Counted from the first letter of the stretch, positions 1 to 13,200 are shown. The stretch is 64,000 nucleotides of DNA from Saccharothrix luteola (GCF_020859565.1 NZ_JAJHUO010000005.1:335671-399670); one strand, 5' to 3'. The notes: a model not told the origin generated them from the sequence alone. Numbers and translations are program-made.

Positions 1-35
1 CCTGTGGGCCCGGCGCCCGGCCGGGCGCCGGCCGT

Positions 36-89
36 GGTCGACGTGACCGCACTCCCACTCGTCCGAGTGAATGGGCGGTCACGTCGACC
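36..89 (+). terminator. hairpin upstream of the str operon, probable terminator of the preceding gene
   Basis: A perfect 15-base inverted repeat (36-50 and 75-89, arm GGTCGACGTGACCGC) encloses a smaller CACTC-gtcc-GAGTG hairpin at 56-69. A separate perfect 22-base palindrome lies just before it at 10-31. No T-run follows, which is common in actinobacterial terminators. It probably ends the gene left of the window; in relatives rpoC usually precedes rpsL. Confidence 0.7.
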
Positions 90-530
90 TGCGCGTTCCT
101 CGTATTCATGTTGTGATAACCGGTGAGTCGCTCCTCGGTTCTGCGGCCGGTCCTCCGAGCGAACGGTTGCGACGACCGTCACAAATCAACCCGCGGACTT
201 GATCGGCACGCGGCGCCGCTCCGCTCGGTCGGGCGCGGCAGCGGATCCGTTTTGACCCGTGGGAACCAGGCGGGGTATCTTTGGTACTCGTGCCCGACCC
301 ATGTCGGGCCGCTCCGCGTGCCTACGCGCCAGTGGTGCTGGAAAGCCGGCCGCGGTGACCTCCACGCGTAGGGGCATCCTGGGATGTCGCCTGCGGACCT
401 GGGGCGCTGTGTAGCACTTTCGGCACCGCCGAGAGCGGCGACACGCCCGACCTCGGGTGCAGAGAGGGACCAAGTAAACAGGGCTCGTCGCCCACGCGGC
501 GGGCACGTAAAGGGAAGAAGCAGCCGGCGT
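90..530 (+). other. rpsL upstream region and long 5' leader
   Basis: These 441 bases hold no convincing gene. A strong sigma-70-type promoter lies at 252-281, which predicts an untranslated leader of about 240 bases before the rpsL ATG. Several GC-rich inverted segments occur, for example GCCGagagCGGC near 437-446, but I cannot define one dominant structure. Short open frames on both strands lack a ribosome binding site and family resemblance. Confidence 0.6.
252..281 (+). promoter_or_regulatory. probable housekeeping promoter of the str operon
   Basis: The -35 box is TTGACC (252-257) and the -10 box TATCTT (276-281), with an 18-base spacer. The context GTTTTGACCCG and GGTATCTT is identical to that of the rplM promoter at 52676-52705, which supports it as a real shared element. 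Expected transcription start is near 288. Confidence 0.75.
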
Positions 531-905
531 ATGCCAACGATCCAGCAGCTGGTCCGCAAGGGCCGGCAGGACAAGGTCGCCAAGCAGAAGACCGCGGCGC
601 TCAAGGGCAGCCCGCAGCGGCGCGGTGTGTGCACCCGCGTCTACACGACCACGCCCAAGAAGCCGAACTCGGCGCTGCGCAAGGTCGCCCGCGTGAAGCT
701 CACGAGCGGTATCGAGGTCACGGCTTACATCCCCGGTGAGGGCCACAACCTGCAGGAGCACTCGATGGTGCTCGTGCGCGGCGGTCGTGTGAAGGACCTC
801 CCCGGTGTCCGCTACAAGATCATTCGCGGTTCGCTCGACACGCAGGGCGTGAAGAACCGCAAGCAGGCTCGCAGCCGGTACGGCGCGAAGAAGGAGAAGA
901 GCTGA
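531..905 (+). CDS. rpsL: 30S ribosomal protein S12
   Basis: S12 (124 aa) lies at the decoding centre of the small subunit and helps monitor codon-anticodon pairing. The protein is canonical throughout. Lys43 in [13 protein letters not shown] and Lys88 before DLPGVRY are both lysine, so the streptomycin-sensitive form is present. The ATG at 531 is chosen because [12 protein letters not shown] is the universal S12 N-terminus; the in-frame start at 384 would add 49 unrelated residues. The stop overlaps the rpsG start by one base, so the two are probably translationally coupled. First gene of the str operon. Confidence 0.98.
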   Translation: MPTIQQLVRKGRQDKVAKQKTAALKGSPQRRGVCTRVYTTTPKKPNSALRKVARVKLTSGIEVTAYIPGEGHNLQEHSMVLVRGGRVKDLPGVRYKIIRGSLDTQGVKNRKQARSRYGAKKEKS

Positions 906-1375
906 TGCCCCGCAAGGGACCGGCCCCGAAGCGGCCGCTGATCTCCGACCCGGTCTACAGCTCTCCGCTGGTGACCCAGCTCATCAACAAGGTGCTGGTC
1001 GACGGCAAGCGCTCCGTGGCCGAGCGGATCGTGTACGGCGCCCTCGAAGGCGCCCGCGACAAGACGGGCACCGACCCGGTGGTCACGCTCAAGCGCGCCC
1101 TGGACAACGTCAAGCCCGCCCTCGAGGTGAAGTCCCGCCGCGTCGGTGGCGCCACCTACCAGGTGCCGGTCGAGGTGAAGCCGGGCCGCTCGACCACGCT
1201 CGCGCTGCGCTGGCTGATCACCTTCTCCCGGCAGCGCCGCGAGAAGACCATGATCGAGCGCCTGATGAACGAGCTGCTCGACGCGAGCAACGGCCTGGGC
1301 GCGAGCGTCAAGCGCCGCGAGGACACGCACAAGATGGCCGAGTCGAACAAGGCCTTCGCCCACTACCGCTGGTGA
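905..1375 (+). CDS. rpsG: 30S ribosomal protein S7
   Basis: S7 (156 aa) is the primary assembly protein of the 30S head and binds the 3' domain of 16S rRNA near the exit site. The sequence is full-length, with the conserved [10 protein letters not shown] start and a [14 protein letters not shown]-terminus. The ATG overlaps the rpsL stop by one base. In enterobacteria S7 represses the str operon by binding the rpsL-rpsG junction, but with one base between the genes here no such site can exist at that place. Confidence 0.98.
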   Translation: MPRKGPAPKRPLISDPVYSSPLVTQLINKVLVDGKRSVAERIVYGALEGARDKTGTDPVVTLKRALDNVKPALEVKSRRVGGATYQVPVEVKPGRSTTLALRWLITFSRQRREKTMIERLMNELLDASNGLGASVKRREDTHKMAESNKAFAHYRW

Positions 1376-1472
1376 CGTGCCGCCCGGTGGGGCAGCCCCG
1401 AGCAGCCCCGCCGAGCGCCTCCCGGCCCTAGTGAGCCTGCTACCAGCTAGCTCAAGACAGGGGAAGACACCC

Positions 1473-3575
<2,103 letters not shown>

Positions 3576-3610
3576 CCCCAACCGGAGCACCGCAGCACCA
3601 CGCGGGCTCT

Positions 3611-3682
3611 CCGGGGGGATGCCCCGGGGTCCGCACAACCGACCCTGACGTGAAGTCCGGCGGGTGGGAACCCACCCGCCGG
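3611..3682 (+). promoter_or_regulatory. two hairpins between fusA and tuf
   Basis: A smaller hairpin (CCGGGG 3611-3616, CCCCGG 3622-3627) is followed by a near-perfect one (CCGGCGGGTGGG 3657-3668, reverse complement 3671-3682, effective loop GAAC). The second ends 18 bases before the tuf AGGAGGA site. Neither is followed by a T-run. They could be an mRNA processing or stabilising element that lets tuf be expressed above fusA. I saw no clear promoter in the gap. Confidence 0.5.
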
Positions 3683-3714
3683 GCCGAGCAATAGAAGTCC
3701 AGGAGGACATTCCA

Positions 3715-4908
3715 GTGGCGAAGGCGAAGTTCGAGCGGACGAAGCCGCACGTCAACATCGGCACCATCGGTCACATCGACCACGGTAAGACGACGCTGAC
3801 GGCTGCGATCTCCAAGGTCCTGCACGACAAGTACCCGGACCTGAACCCCTTCACGCCGTTCGACCAGATCGACAAGGCGCCGGAGGAGAAGCAGCGCGGC
3901 ATCACGATCTCGATCGCGCACATCGAGTACCAGACCGACAAGCGCCACTACGCGCACGTCGACTGCCCCGGTCACGCCGACTACATCAAGAACATGATCA
4001 CCGGTGCGGCGCAGATGGACGGCGCCATCCTGGTGGTCGCGGCGACCGACGGCCCGATGCCGCAGACCAAGGAGCACGTCCTCCTGGCCCGCCAGGTCGG
4101 TGTGCCCTACATCGTGGTGGCCCTGAACAAGGCCGACATGGTGGACGACGAGGAGATCCTGGAGCTCGTCGAGCTCGAGGTCCGCGAGCTGCTCTCCGAG
4201 TACGAGTTCCCCGGTGACGACCTGCCGGTCGTCCGCGTCTCCGCGCTGAAGGCGCTGGAGGGCGACGCCGAGTGGGGCGAGAAGCTCATCGGCCTGATGG
4301 ACGCCGTGGACGAGAACATCCCGGAGCCCGAGCGCGAGGTCGACCGGCCGTTCCTGATGCCGGTCGAGGACGTGTTCACCATCACCGGTCGTGGCACCGT
4401 GGTGACCGGCCGCATCGAGCGCGGCATCATCAAGGTCAACGAAGAGGTCGAGATCGTCGGCATCAAGGAGACCTCGAAGAAGACGACGGTCACCTCGATC
4501 GAGATGTTCAAGAAGTTCCTCGACGAGGGCCGCGCGGGCGACAACGCCGCGCTGCTGCTCCGCGGCATCAAGCGCGAGGAGGTGGAGCGCGGCATGGTGA
4601 TCGTGAAGCCGGGCACCACCACCCCGCACACCGAGTTCGAGGCGCAGGTCTACATCCTGTCGAAGGACGAGGGTGGCCGCCACACGCCGTTCTTCAACAA
4701 CTACCGCCCGCAGTTCTACTTCCGCACCACGGACGTGACCGGCGTCGTGACCCTCCCCGAGGGCACCGAGATGGTCATGCCGGGCGACACCACGTCGATG
4801 ACCGTGAAGCTGATCCAGCCGATCGCCATGGACGAGGGCCTGCGGTTCGCCATCCGCGAGGGTGGCCGCACCGTCGGCGCGGGCTCGGTCACCAAGATCA
4901 TCAAGTGA
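3715..4908 (+). CDS. tuf: elongation factor Tu
   Basis: EF-Tu (397 aa) brings aminoacyl-tRNA to the ribosomal A site as a GTP complex. G1 is [10 protein letters not shown] (residues 19-28), G3 DCPGHADY, G4 NKADM, followed by the two beta-barrel domains. The GTG at 3715 has an ideal AGGAGGA eight bases upstream and gives the standard [19 protein letters not shown] start. It is last in the str operon, behind two hairpins and ahead of a terminator-like hairpin. Confidence 0.98.
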   Translation: MAKAKFERTKPHVNIGTIGHIDHGKTTLTAAISKVLHDKYPDLNPFTPFDQIDKAPEEKQRGITISIAHIEYQTDKRHYAHVDCPGHADYIKNMITGAAQMDGAILVVAATDGPMPQTKEHVLLARQVGVPYIVVALNKADMVDDEEILELVELEVRELLSEYEFPGDDLPVVRVSALKALEGDAEWGEKLIGLMDAVDENIPEPEREVDRPFLMPVEDVFTITGRGTVVTGRIERGIIKVNEEVEIVGIKETSKKTTVTSIEMFKKFLDEGRAGDNAALLLRGIKREEVERGMVIVKPGTTTPHTEFEAQVYILSKDEGGRHTPFFNNYRPQFYFRTTDVTGVVTLPEGTEMVMPGDTTSMTVKLIQPIAMDEGLRFAIREGGRTVGAGSVTKIIK

Positions 4909-5234
4909 CCTGGCTCTAATTCTCACCCCCCGATTTGGTCTGCGCACCCGCGTGTGCGACCATTGACGGGTTGCTCGTCGGGGCGGCCGGTTCGAGTCTG
5001 GACTCGGCCGCCCCGTCACGAGTGGGGTTTGATCGAGCAAGACAATCCCACAGGTTTCATCAGTGGGACCGGTCTGTGCGTTGGGGCGCGACACGCCCGA
5101 CCGCGTGGACCGGGCACCGTGACACCGCTCGGTGTCAATCCTGAATAGGGGGCGGAGCGCGCCGGAGGTCCCGTGACCTCGTGCAAGGTGCCCGCACCGC
5201 AGCGGTACTAGAAGCAGAGGAACGGCAAGCCATC
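4909..5234 (+). other. tuf-rpsJ intergenic region and S10 operon leader
   Basis: No gene is seen in these 326 bases. They hold the probable str terminator (4980-5014) and a compact hairpin TGACACC-gctc-GGTGTCA at 5120-5137, which lies in the expected rpsJ leader. In enterobacteria L4 represses the S10 operon through a structured leader; nothing here resembles that fold closely. TTGATC at 5029 has no convincing partner -10 box, so I mark no promoter. Confidence 0.55.
4980..5014 (+). terminator. probable terminator of the str operon
   Basis: GGGGCGGCCG (4980-4989) pairs with CGGCCGCCCC (5005-5014), and inside it CGAGTC pairs with GACTCG. The structure is long and GC-rich without a clean T-run, as is usual for actinobacteria. 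It lies 71 bases past the tuf stop. Confidence 0.65.
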
Positions 5235-5540
5235 ATGGCGGGACAGAAGATCCGCATCCGGCTCAAGGCCTACGACCACGAGGCGATCGACGCGTCCGCG
5301 CGCAAGATCGTCGAGACCGTGACGCGCACCGGCGCTCGGGTCGTCGGGCCTGTGCCGCTGCCCACTGAGAAGAACGTTTACTGCGTCATCCGCTCGCCGC
5401 ACAAGTACAAGGACTCGCGCGAGCACTTCGAGATGCGCACGCACAAGCGTCTGATCGACATCCTCGACCCGACGCCGAAGACGGTGGACGCGCTCATGCG
5501 CATCGACCTGCCGGCGAGCGTCGACGTCAACATCCAGTAA
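5235..5540 (+). CDS. rpsJ: 30S ribosomal protein S10
   Basis: S10 (101 aa) is a late-assembly protein of the 30S head, also used as NusE in antitermination complexes. The ATG at 5235 gives the universal [15 protein letters not shown] start; an in-frame start at 5181 would add 18 unmatched residues. [20 protein letters not shown] is conserved. It heads the S10 operon, which continues without a clear internal terminator to rplO. Confidence 0.98.
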   Translation: MAGQKIRIRLKAYDHEAIDASARKIVETVTRTGARVVGPVPLPTEKNVYCVIRSPHKYKDSREHFEMRTHKRLIDILDPTPKTVDALMRIDLPASVDVNIQ

Positions 5541-5592
5541 GCGTTGGACGCGGCAGTGTTGATCCCATTTGGGGCGGAGAGTAACGAGACCC

Positions 5593-6243
5593 ATGTCTGA
5601 CAGGCAGGTTAAGGGCCTCCTGGGCACCAAGCTCGGCATGACTCAGGTCTTCGACGAGAACAACCGGATCGTTCCGGTCACCGTCGTCAAGGCCGAGCCG
5701 AACGTGGTCACCCAGGTTCGGACCCAGGAAATCGACGGCTACTCGGCCGTGCAGCTGGCCTTCGGCGCGATCGACCCGCGCAAGGTCAACAAGCCCGTCG
5801 CGGGCCACTACGCCAAGGCGGGCGTCACGCCCCGCCGCCACCTGGCGGAGCTGCGCACCACGGATGCGGCCGAGTACACGGTCGGCCAGGAAATCACCGC
5901 CGAGGTCTTCGAGGCCGGCGTGGTGGTCGACGTGGTCGGCACCAGCAAGGGCAAGGGCACCGCGGGTGTCATGAAGCGCCACGGGTTCAAGGGCCTCGGC
6001 GCCAGCCACGGCACGCAGCGCAAGCACCGCTCGCCGGGTTCCATCGGCGGCTGCGCCACGCCCGGCCGCGTGTTCAAGGGCCTGCGGATGGCGGGTCGGA
6101 TGGGCAACGTGCGGGTGACCACCCAGAACCTCAAGGTGCACCGCGTGGACGCCGAGTCCGGCCTCCTGCTCATCAAGGGCGCCGTGCCCGGTCCCAAGGG
6201 CGGCACCGTGTTCATCAAGACCGCTGCGAAGGGTGGTGCCTGA
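5593..6243 (+). CDS. rplC: 50S ribosomal protein L3
   Basis: L3 (216 aa) binds near the 3' end of 23S rRNA and reaches the peptidyl transferase centre with a long loop. The ATG at 5593 gives [18 protein letters not shown], the family start; a start at 5569 would add eight residues. The central extension [21 protein letters not shown] carries the conserved glutamine. It is followed by rplD after two bases. Confidence 0.97.
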   Translation: MSDRQVKGLLGTKLGMTQVFDENNRIVPVTVVKAEPNVVTQVRTQEIDGYSAVQLAFGAIDPRKVNKPVAGHYAKAGVTPRRHLAELRTTDAAEYTVGQEITAEVFEAGVVVDVVGTSKGKGTAGVMKRHGFKGLGASHGTQRKHRSPGSIGGCATPGRVFKGLRMAGRMGNVRVTTQNLKVHRVDAESGLLLIKGAVPGPKGGTVFIKTAAKGGA

Positions 6244-6245
6244 TC

Positions 6246-6938
6246 ATGACTTCCGTTGAGATCCGCACCCCGGCGGGCAAGGCCGACGGCTCCGTCGAGC
6301 TGCCTGCCGCGATCTTCGACGCGCAGGCGAACGTGGCCCTGCTGCACCAGGTGGTCGTGGCCCAGTTGGCTGCGGCTCGCCAGGGCACGCACGCCACGAA
6401 GACCCGCGGCGAAGTCCGCGGTGGTGGCAAGAAGCCGTACCGGCAGAAGGGCACCGGCCGCGCCCGTCAGGGCTCGACCCGCGCGCCGCAGTTCGCCGGT
6501 GGTGGCGTCGTCCACGGCCCGCAGCCGCGTGACTACAGCCAGCGCACCCCCAAGAAGATGAAGGCCGCTGCCCTGCGTGGCGCCCTCTCCGACCGGGCGC
6601 GCGCCGAGCAGGTGCACGTGGTGACGAGCTTCGTCGAGGGCGACACGCCGTCGACCAAGGCCGCCCGCAAGGTGCTGGAGTCGGTGACCGAGGCCCGCCG
6701 CGTGCTGGCCGTGCTGCTGCGCACCGACGAGGTTTCGTGGGTCAGCCTGCGCAACCTGCCGCACGTGCACATCATCGCGCCGGACCAGCTCAACACCTAC
6801 GACGTGCTGGTCAACGACGACGTGGTGTTCACCAAGGACGCGCTCGACGTGTTCCTGGCGAGCAAGGCCCAGCACGGGCAGGGCTCCGCCGAGGCGACCG
6901 CGACGTCCACCGAGGGTGACGAGGAGGCCGCGAAGTGA
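6246..6938 (+). CDS. rplD: 50S ribosomal protein L4
   Basis: L4 (230 aa) lines the peptide exit tunnel through its basic arm, visible as [20 protein letters not shown], and in some bacteria represses its own operon. A short Ala/Thr/Glu-rich tail follows the conserved core. The stop overlaps the GTG of rplW in a GTGA junction, suggesting coupled translation. Confidence 0.97.
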   Translation: MTSVEIRTPAGKADGSVELPAAIFDAQANVALLHQVVVAQLAAARQGTHATKTRGEVRGGGKKPYRQKGTGRARQGSTRAPQFAGGGVVHGPQPRDYSQRTPKKMKAAALRGALSDRARAEQVHVVTSFVEGDTPSTKAARKVLESVTEARRVLAVLLRTDEVSWVSLRNLPHVHIIAPDQLNTYDVLVNDDVVFTKDALDVFLASKAQHGQGSAEATATSTEGDEEAAK

Positions 6939-7234
6939 TCCCCGACCACCGGGACATCCTGCTCGCGCCGGTCATCTCCGAGAAGTCCTACGGGCTGCTC
7001 GAGGAGAACAAGTACACCTTCGTGGTGGCTCCCGGCTCGAACAAGACCCAGATCAAGATTGCCGTGGAGAAGGTCTTCGGCGTCAAGGTCGTCAGCGTCA
7101 ACACGCTCAACCGCCAGGGCAAGCGCAAGCGGACCCGGACCGGTTATGGCAAGCGCAAGGACACCAAGCGCGCCATCGTGACGCTGTCCGCCGAGAGCAA
7201 GCCGATCGAGATCTTCGGCGGCCCGGCCGCCTGA
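6935..7234 (+). CDS. rplW: 50S ribosomal protein L23
   Basis: L23 (99 aa) sits at the tunnel exit and forms the docking site for trigger factor and SRP. The sequence has the family pattern [13 protein letters not shown] and the basic loop [18 protein letters not shown]. The GTG at 6935 overlaps the rplD stop by four bases and no other start lies close. Confidence 0.97.
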   Translation: MIPDHRDILLAPVISEKSYGLLEENKYTFVVAPGSNKTQIKIAVEKVFGVKVVSVNTLNRQGKRKRTRTGYGKRKDTKRAIVTLSAESKPIEIFGGPAA

Positions 7235-7256
7235 TGACGACGAGGACTGCGTAGAG

Positions 7257-8093
7257 ATGGGCATTCGCAAGTACAAGCCGACGACCCCCGGTCGTCGCGG
7301 TGCGAGCGTCTCCGACTTCGCCGAGATCACTCGGACGACGCCGGAGAAGTCGCTGATCCGCCCGCTGCACGGCCGCGGTGGCCGCAACGCGTCGGGCAAG
7401 ATCACGACGCGGCACAAGGGCGGCGGCCACAAGCGGGCGTACCGCCTCATCGACTTCCGCCGCACCGACAAGGACGGCGTGCCGGCCAAGGTCGCTCACA
7501 TCGAGTACGACCCCAACCGCACCGCGCGCATCGCGCTGCTGCACTACCTCGACGGCGAGAAGCGCTACATCATCGCCCCGTCGAAGCTGCAGCAGGGCGA
7601 CATGGTGGAGAACGGCCCGAAGGCTGACATCAAGCCGGGCAACAACCTGCCGCTGCGCAACATCCCGGTCGGCACCGTGATCCACGCGATCGAGCTCCGC
7701 CCCGGCGGCGGCGCGAAGATCGCCCGGTCCGCGGGCGCGAGCGTGCAGCTCGTCGCCAAGGACGGCCCCTACGCCCAGCTGCGGATGCCCTCGGGCGAGA
7801 TCCGCAACGTGGACGTCCGGTGCCGCGCCACGGTCGGCGAGGTCGGCAACGCCGAGCACCAGAACATCAACTGGGGCAAGGCCGGCCGCATGCGCTGGAA
7901 GGGCCGCAAGCCCACGGTGCGTGGTGTCGCGATGAACCCGGTCGACCACCCCCACGGTGGTGGTGAGGGCAAGACCTCCGGTGGTCGCCACCCGGTGAAC
8001 CCGGCGGGCAAGCCCGAGGGTCGCACCCGCCGCCGCAACAAGCCAAGCGACAAGCTCATCGTCCGGCGTCGTCGCACCGGTAAGAAGCGCTGA
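7257..8093 (+). CDS. rplB: 50S ribosomal protein L2
   Basis: L2 (278 aa) is needed for subunit association and peptidyl transferase activity. The [15 protein letters not shown] start and the C-terminal [12 protein letters not shown] segment with its conserved histidine are present. It is 22 bases after rplW; the ribosome binding site is weak, so coupling to upstream translation is likely. Confidence 0.98.
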   Translation: MGIRKYKPTTPGRRGASVSDFAEITRTTPEKSLIRPLHGRGGRNASGKITTRHKGGGHKRAYRLIDFRRTDKDGVPAKVAHIEYDPNRTARIALLHYLDGEKRYIIAPSKLQQGDMVENGPKADIKPGNNLPLRNIPVGTVIHAIELRPGGGAKIARSAGASVQLVAKDGPYAQLRMPSGEIRNVDVRCRATVGEVGNAEHQNINWGKAGRMRWKGRKPTVRGVAMNPVDHPHGGGEGKTSGGRHPVNPAGKPEGRTRRRNKPSDKLIVRRRRTGKKR

Positions 8094-8111
8094 GCAGGGA
8101 GGGAGTGAAGG

Positions 8112-8393
8112 ATGCCTCGCAGCCTTAAGAAGGGCCCCTTCGTGGACGACCACCTGCTCAAGAAGGTGGACGCCCTCAACGAATCGGGCAAGAAGACCGT
8201 CATCAAGACCTGGTCCCGCCGGTCGACGATCATCCCCGACATGTTGGGCCACACGATCGCGGTGCACGACGGCCGCAAGCACGTGCCGGTGTTCGTCTCG
8301 GAGGCGATGGTCGGGCACAAGCTCGGCGAGTTCGCCCCGACCCGCACGTTCAAGGGCCACATCAAGGACGACCGGAAGTCGCGCCGTCGCTAG
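8112..8393 (+). CDS. rpsS: 30S ribosomal protein S19
   Basis: S19 (93 aa) forms a complex with S13 in the 30S head and contacts the A-site finger. The [18 protein letters not shown] start and [11 protein letters not shown] end are canonical. A GGGAGGGAG stretch just before the ATG is a strong ribosome binding site. Confidence 0.98.
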   Translation: MPRSLKKGPFVDDHLLKKVDALNESGKKTVIKTWSRRSTIIPDMLGHTIAVHDGRKHVPVFVSEAMVGHKLGEFAPTRTFKGHIKDDRKSRRR

Positions 8394-8428
8394 GCGACGA
8401 ACTAGAGGAAGAGCAAGGGGAAGCAGCG

Positions 8429-8844
8429 ATGAACGCCCGTAACGAAGCCGAAGCGCCGGAGTTCCCGCGCGCCGTGGCTCGGGCTCGCTACGTCCGTGAC
8501 ACGCCCATGAAGGTGCGTCGCGTCGTCGAGCTCATCAGGGGTCGTAGCGCCAGCGAGGCCCTGGCCGTGCTCCAGTTCGCGCCGCAGGCGGCATCTGAGC
8601 CGGTCCGCAAGGTGCTGCAGAGCGCCGTGGCCAACGCCGAGAACAACCTGTCCCTCGACCCCGACACCCTCTGGGTGTCGAAGGTCTACGTGGACGAGGG
8701 CCCGACCCTCAAGCGGTTCCGCCCGCGCGCCCAGGGCCGCGCCTACCGGATCCGCAAGCGGACGAGCCACATCACCGTCGAGGTGGAGAGCCGTCCGAAG
8801 AAGACCAGCGCGAAGGCCGGCGCTGACAGGAAGGGGGCTCGGTA

Positions 8845-8845
<1 letters not shown>
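8429..8845 (+). CDS. rplV: 50S ribosomal protein L22
   Basis: L22 (138 aa) spans the large subunit; its beta-hairpin ([20 protein letters not shown]) lines the exit tunnel constriction where macrolides bind. No insertion or deletion is seen in the hairpin. A short Lys/Ala-rich tail extends the C-terminus. The stop overlaps the rpsC GTG by one base. Confidence 0.97.
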
Positions 8846-9663
<818 letters not shown>

Positions 9664-9666
9664 GTC

Positions 9667-10086
9667 GTGCTCATCCCGCGCAGGGTTAAGCACCGCAAGC
9701 AGCACCACCCCGGACGGTCCGGTGCTGCCAAGGGCGGCACGAGGGTCACCTTCGGCGAGTACGGCATCCAGGCTCTGGAGCCCGCCTACGTGACCAACCG
9801 GCAGATCGAGTCGGCTCGTATCGCGATCACCCGGCACATCCGCCGTGGTGGCAAGGTCTGGATCAACATCTTCCCGGACCGCCCGCTGACCAAGAAGCCC
9901 GCCGAGACCCGCATGGGTTCCGGCAAGGGCTCGCCGGAGTGGTGGGTGGCCAACATCAAGCCGGGTCGGGTGCTCTTCGAGATGAGCTTCCCGAACGAGG
10001 CTGTGGCCCGCGAGGCGCTGCGTCGCGCGATCCACAAGCTCCCGATGAAGTGCCGCATCGTTACGCGTGAGGGTGGTGAGTTCTGA
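9667..10086 (+). CDS. rplP: 50S ribosomal protein L16
   Basis: L16 (139 aa) positions the A-site tRNA elbow and organises the central protuberance. The GTG start gives [18 protein letters not shown], and the conserved loop [14 protein letters not shown] is present. It lies three bases after rpsC, and its stop overlaps the rpmC ATG by one base. Confidence 0.98.
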   Translation: MLIPRRVKHRKQHHPGRSGAAKGGTRVTFGEYGIQALEPAYVTNRQIESARIAITRHIRRGGKVWINIFPDRPLTKKPAETRMGSGKGSPEWWVANIKPGRVLFEMSFPNEAVAREALRRAIHKLPMKCRIVTREGGEF

Positions 10087-10334
10087 TGGCAGCGGGTACC
10101 ACCGCTTCCGAGCTGCGTGAGCTCACCGAGGAAGAGCTCGTGCTGCGCCTGAGGGAGGCGAAGGAGGAGCTGTTCAACCTCCGCTTCCAGATGGCCACCG
10201 GGCAGCTCGACAACAACCGCCGCCTGCGCACGGTCCGGCACGAGATCGCCCGGATCTACACCGTGATGCGGGAACGGGAGCTGGGCCTCTCGGCCTCTCC
10301 CGACGCGGTTTCCACTGGTGAGGGTGCGGCATGA
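10086..10334 (+). CDS. rpmC: 50S ribosomal protein L29
   Basis: L29 (82 aa) is a two-helix protein next to the tunnel exit beside L23. [20 protein letters not shown] and the [15 protein letters not shown] segment are typical. A short tail ([13 protein letters not shown]) follows. It overlaps both neighbours, one base with rplP and four with rpsQ. Confidence 0.97.
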   Translation: MAAGTTASELRELTEEELVLRLREAKEELFNLRFQMATGQLDNNRRLRTVRHEIARIYTVMRERELGLSASPDAVSTGEGAA

Positions 10335-10612
10335 GCGAGAACAACGAAGTGACTACCGAGGTTCGCAACGACCGCAAGGTCCGCGAGGGCTACGTCGTGT
10401 CCGACAAGATGGACAAGACGATCGTGGTGGCGGTCGAGGACCGCAAGAAGCACCGCCGGTACTCGAAGGTCATGCGCTCCACCACCAAGGTGAAGGCGCA
10501 CGACGAGCAGAACACCGCCGGCGTCGGCGACCGCGTCCTGCTGATGGAGACGCGGCCGCTGTCGGCCACCAAGCGCTGGCGCCTCGTGCAGGTCCTCGAG
10601 AAGGCCAAGTAG
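10331..10612 (+). CDS. rpsQ: 30S ribosomal protein S17
   Basis: S17 (93 aa) is an OB-fold assembly protein binding helices 7 and 11 of 16S rRNA. The [17 protein letters not shown] motif opens the core after a short actinobacterial N-terminal extension. The ATG overlaps the rpmC stop (ATGA). It closes the S10 group; rplN follows after 67 bases with its own strong ribosome binding site. Confidence 0.97.
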   Translation: MSENNEVTTEVRNDRKVREGYVVSDKMDKTIVVAVEDRKKHRRYSKVMRSTTKVKAHDEQNTAGVGDRVLLMETRPLSATKRWRLVQVLEKAK

Positions 10613-10679
10613 CCAGTCGTACGACCGAGCCCGTCAGGTCGGAAATCTGGCGGGCCAGGAATGGTCAAGGAGCAGGTAA

Positions 10680-11048
10680 GTGATCCAACAGGAGTCGCGG
10701 CTGCGCGTCGCCGACAACACCGGTGCGAAGGAAATCCTCTGCATCCGTGTTCTCGGTGGCTCGGGCCGCCGCTACGCGGGCATCGGGGACATCATCGTCG
10801 CGACGGTGAAGCAGGCCATCCCGGGTGCCGGCGTCAAGAAGGGCGACGTCGTCAAGGCGGTCATCGTCCGGACCGTGAAGGAGAAGCGTCGTCCCGACGG
10901 CTCCTACATCCGGTTCGACGAGAACGCCGCGGTGCTCATCAAGAACGACAACGAGCCGCGGGGCACCCGCATCTTCGGCCCGGTCGGTCGGGAGCTGCGC
11001 GACAAGAAGTTCATGAAGATCATCTCGTTGGCGCCGGAGGTGCTCTGA
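10680..11048 (+). CDS. rplN: 50S ribosomal protein L14
   Basis: L14 (122 aa) sits at the subunit interface and is a target of the silencing factor Rsf[24 protein letters not shown] and the [11 protein letters not shown] segment are canonical. The GTG at 10680 has AAGGAG seven bases upstream. First gene of the spc group, apparently cotranscribed with the S10 genes. Confidence 0.98.
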   Translation: MIQQESRLRVADNTGAKEILCIRVLGGSGRRYAGIGDIIVATVKQAIPGAGVKKGDVVKAVIVRTVKEKRRPDGSYIRFDENAAVLIKNDNEPRGTRIFGPVGRELRDKKFMKIISLAPEVL

Positions 11049-11050
11049 CC

Positions 11051-11365
11051 ATGAAGGTGAAGAAGGGCGACACGGTCGTCGTAATCGCCGGCAAGGACAA
11101 GGGCGCTCGCGGCAAGGTCATCCAGGCCTACCCCGCTGAGAGCCGCGTCCTGGTCGAGGGCGTCAACCGCATCAAGAAGCACACCCGGATCTCGCAGACC
11201 GAGCGCGGCGCGCAGTCGGGCGGCATCGTGACGCAGGAGGCCCCCATCCACGTGTCCAACGTGATGGTGGTCGACGCGGACGGCAAGCCGACCCGTGTGG
11301 GCTACCGGACGAACGACGAGGGCAAGCGGGTCCGCATTTCCCGTCGTAACGGGAAGGACATCTGA
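11051..11365 (+). CDS. rplX: 50S ribosomal protein L24
   Basis: L24 (104 aa) starts 50S assembly by binding domain I of 23S rRNA. The KOW motif [21 protein letters not shown] is at the N-terminus. The ATG at 11051 follows the rplN stop by two bases; the much longer in-frame open frame from 10661 merely reads through rplN in another frame. Confidence 0.97.
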   Translation: MKVKKGDTVVVIAGKDKGARGKVIQAYPAESRVLVEGVNRIKKHTRISQTERGAQSGGIVTQEAPIHVSNVMVVDADGKPTRVGYRTNDEGKRVRISRRNGKDI

Positions 11366-11928
11366 TGACCACCGTTGAGAAGACGCTGCCGCGGCTGAAG
11401 GTCCGCTACCGCGAGGAGATCGTCGCCTCGCTGCGCGAGCAGTTCGAGTACGCCAACGTCATGCAGATCCCGGGCGTGGTGAAGGTCGTCGTCAACATGG
11501 GTGTCGGCGACGCCGCCCGCGACGGCAAGCTGATCGAGGGCGCCGTCAAGGACCTGTCGATCATCACGGGCCAGCGGCCCGAGGTCCGCCGGGCCCGCAA
11601 GTCCATCGCGCAGTTCAAGCTGCGCGAGGGCATGCCGATCGGCGCGCGCGTCACGCTGCGCGGCGACCGCATGTGGGAGTTCCTGGACCGCCTGCTGACG
11701 ATCGCGCTGCCCCGCATCCGCGACTTCCGCGGTCTGTCGGGCAAGCAGTTCGACGGCAACGGGAACTACACGTTCGGCCTCAACGAGCAGTCGATGTTCC
11801 ACGAGATCGACCCGGACGCCATCGACCGCCCCCGCGGTATGGACATCACCGTGGTGACGACCGCGACCAACGACGAAGAGGGCCGGGCGCTGCTGAAGCT
11901 CCTGGGCTTCCCGTTCAAGGAGAACTGA
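11365..11928 (+). CDS. rplE: 50S ribosomal protein L5
   Basis: L5 (187 aa) binds 5S rRNA and contacts the P-site tRNA and S13. The sequence is full-length with [13 protein letters not shown] and the [13 protein letters not shown] loop ([22 protein letters not shown]). The ATG overlaps the rplX stop by one base. Confidence 0.98.
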   Translation: MTTVEKTLPRLKVRYREEIVASLREQFEYANVMQIPGVVKVVVNMGVGDAARDGKLIEGAVKDLSIITGQRPEVRRARKSIAQFKLREGMPIGARVTLRGDRMWEFLDRLLTIALPRIRDFRGLSGKQFDGNGNYTFGLNEQSMFHEIDPDAIDRPRGMDITVVTTATNDEEGRALLKLLGFPFKEN

Positions 11929-11930
11929 TC

Positions 11931-12116
11931 ATGGCCAAGAAGGCGCTGATCAACAAGGCCGCGGCCAAGCCGAAGTTCAAGGTGCGGGGTTACACCCGCT
12001 GCCAGCGTTGCGGTCGCCCGCACTCGGTGTTCCGCAAGTTCGGCCTGTGCCGGATCTGCCTCCGCGAGATGGCGCACCGGGGCGAGCTGCCCGGTGTGAA
12101 CAAGTCCAGCTGGTAA
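11931..12116 (+). CDS. rpsN: 30S ribosomal protein S14, zinc-binding type
   Basis: S14 (61 aa) belongs to the 30S head. This is the short zinc-ribbon form, with Cys24-x2-Cys27 and Cys40-x2-Cys43. Many actinobacteria also keep a zinc-free paralogue elsewhere, used under zinc limitation by Zur control; none is in this window. It starts two bases after rplE. Confidence 0.97.
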   Translation: MAKKALINKAAAKPKFKVRGYTRCQRCGRPHSVFRKFGLCRICLREMAHRGELPGVNKSSW

Positions 12117-12243
12117 GTCCGGCTCGGCGGCAGGTTTTTCTAGTCTCATCACTTCGCTGTAGGCCCGTCCACGACCAGCCGGCCGCAACGCCGGCTCGGA
12201 CCCTGGCTGGGGAACCGCAGCGAGAAAGGTTGACCAGGTCACC
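12117..12243 (+). promoter_or_regulatory. rpsN-rpsH gap with mutually exclusive hairpins
   Basis: This 127-base gap is the largest inside the spc operon. AGCCGG (12177-12182) can pair with CCGGCT (12191-12196), or CCAGCC (12175-12180) with GGCTGG (12205-12210); the left arms overlap, so only one can form. In enterobacteria S8 represses the spc operon by binding mRNA at the rplE start. Whether this region plays a similar part is unknown. Confidence 0.4.
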
Positions 12244-12642
12244 ATGACGATGACCGACCCGATCGCAGACATGTTGACGCGTCTGCGGAACGCGAACTCG
12301 GCTTACCACGACAAGGTCGTGATGCCGCACTCGAAGTTGAAGGCCAACATCGCCGAGATCCTCAAGCGCGAGGGCTACATCGCGAGCTACCGCGATGAGC
12401 AGGGCGACGTGGCCAAGAACCTGGTTATCGAGCTGAAGTACGGCCCGAACCGGGAGCGCAGCATCGCCGGCCTCCGCCGCGTGTCGAAGCCGGGCCTGCG
12501 CGTGTACGCGAAGTCGACCAACCTGCCGAAGGTGCTGGGCGGTCTGGGCGTCGCGATCATTTCGACCTCTGGCGGTCTGATGACCGACCGCCAGGCCAAC
12601 AAGTCGGGCGTGGGCGGAGAAGTCCTCGCCTACGTCTGGTGA
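12244..12642 (+). CDS. rpsH: 30S ribosomal protein S8
   Basis: S8 (132 aa) binds helix 21 of 16S rRNA and is central to platform assembly. [15 protein letters not shown] and the [13 protein letters not shown] segment are conserved. The ATG at 12244 opens MTMTDPIAD; an ATG two codons later is an equal possibility. Confidence 0.97.
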   Translation: MTMTDPIADMLTRLRNANSAYHDKVVMPHSKLKANIAEILKREGYIASYRDEQGDVAKNLVIELKYGPNRERSIAGLRRVSKPGLRVYAKSTNLPKVLGGLGVAIISTSGGLMTDRQANKSGVGGEVLAYVW

Positions 12643-12659
12643 GGAAGGGGGACTAGGCA

Positions 12660-13199
12660 ATGTCGCGCATCGGAAAACTGCCGATCACCGTCCCCTCCGG
12701 GGTCGACGTGAACATCGATGGCCAGGCTGTGAGCGTGAAGGGGCCCAAGGGCACCTTGTCGCTCAACATCGCTGAGCCGATCATCATCGAGAAGGCCGAC
12801 GACGGCACCCTCGAGGTGAAGCGCCCGAACGACGAGCGTCGCAGCCGTTCGCTGCACGGCCTGTCGCGCACCTTGGTGCAGAACATGGTCGTCGGCGTGA
12901 CCCAGGGCTACGAGAAGAAGATGGAAATCCACGGCGTCGGTTACCGCGTGGCGCTGAAGGGTTCCGACCTGGAGTTCGCGCTGGGCTACAGCCACCCGGT
13001 GAAGGTGGAGGCCCCCGAGGGCATCACCTTCGCGGTGGAGACCCCGACCCGGTTCTCCGTGGCCGGCATCGACAAGCAGCTCGTGGGCGAGGTCGCCGCC
13101 AACATCCGCAAGCTCCGCAAGCCCGACCCGTACAAGGGCAAGGGCGTGCGGTACGCGGGCGAGAAGATCCGCCGCAAGGTCGGAAAGACGGGTAAGTGA
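12660..13199 (+). CDS. rplF: 50S ribosomal protein L6
   Basis: L6 (179 aa) lies near the sarcin-ricin loop and the elongation factor site. [17 protein letters not shown] and the C-terminal [19 protein letters not shown] are canonical. GAGGAAGGGGGA precedes the ATG. rplR follows after one base. Confidence 0.98.
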   Translation: MSRIGKLPITVPSGVDVNIDGQAVSVKGPKGTLSLNIAEPIIIEKADDGTLEVKRPNDERRSRSLHGLSRTLVQNMVVGVTQGYEKKMEIHGVGYRVALKGSDLEFALGYSHPVKVEAPEGITFAVETPTRFSVAGIDKQLVGEVAANIRKLRKPDPYKGKGVRYAGEKIRRKVGKTGK

Positions 13200-13200
13200 C

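Noticed and set aside
12230..12243. TTGACC just before rpsH as a -35 box
   Set aside because: It lies too close to the ATG to serve that gene and has no -10 partner.
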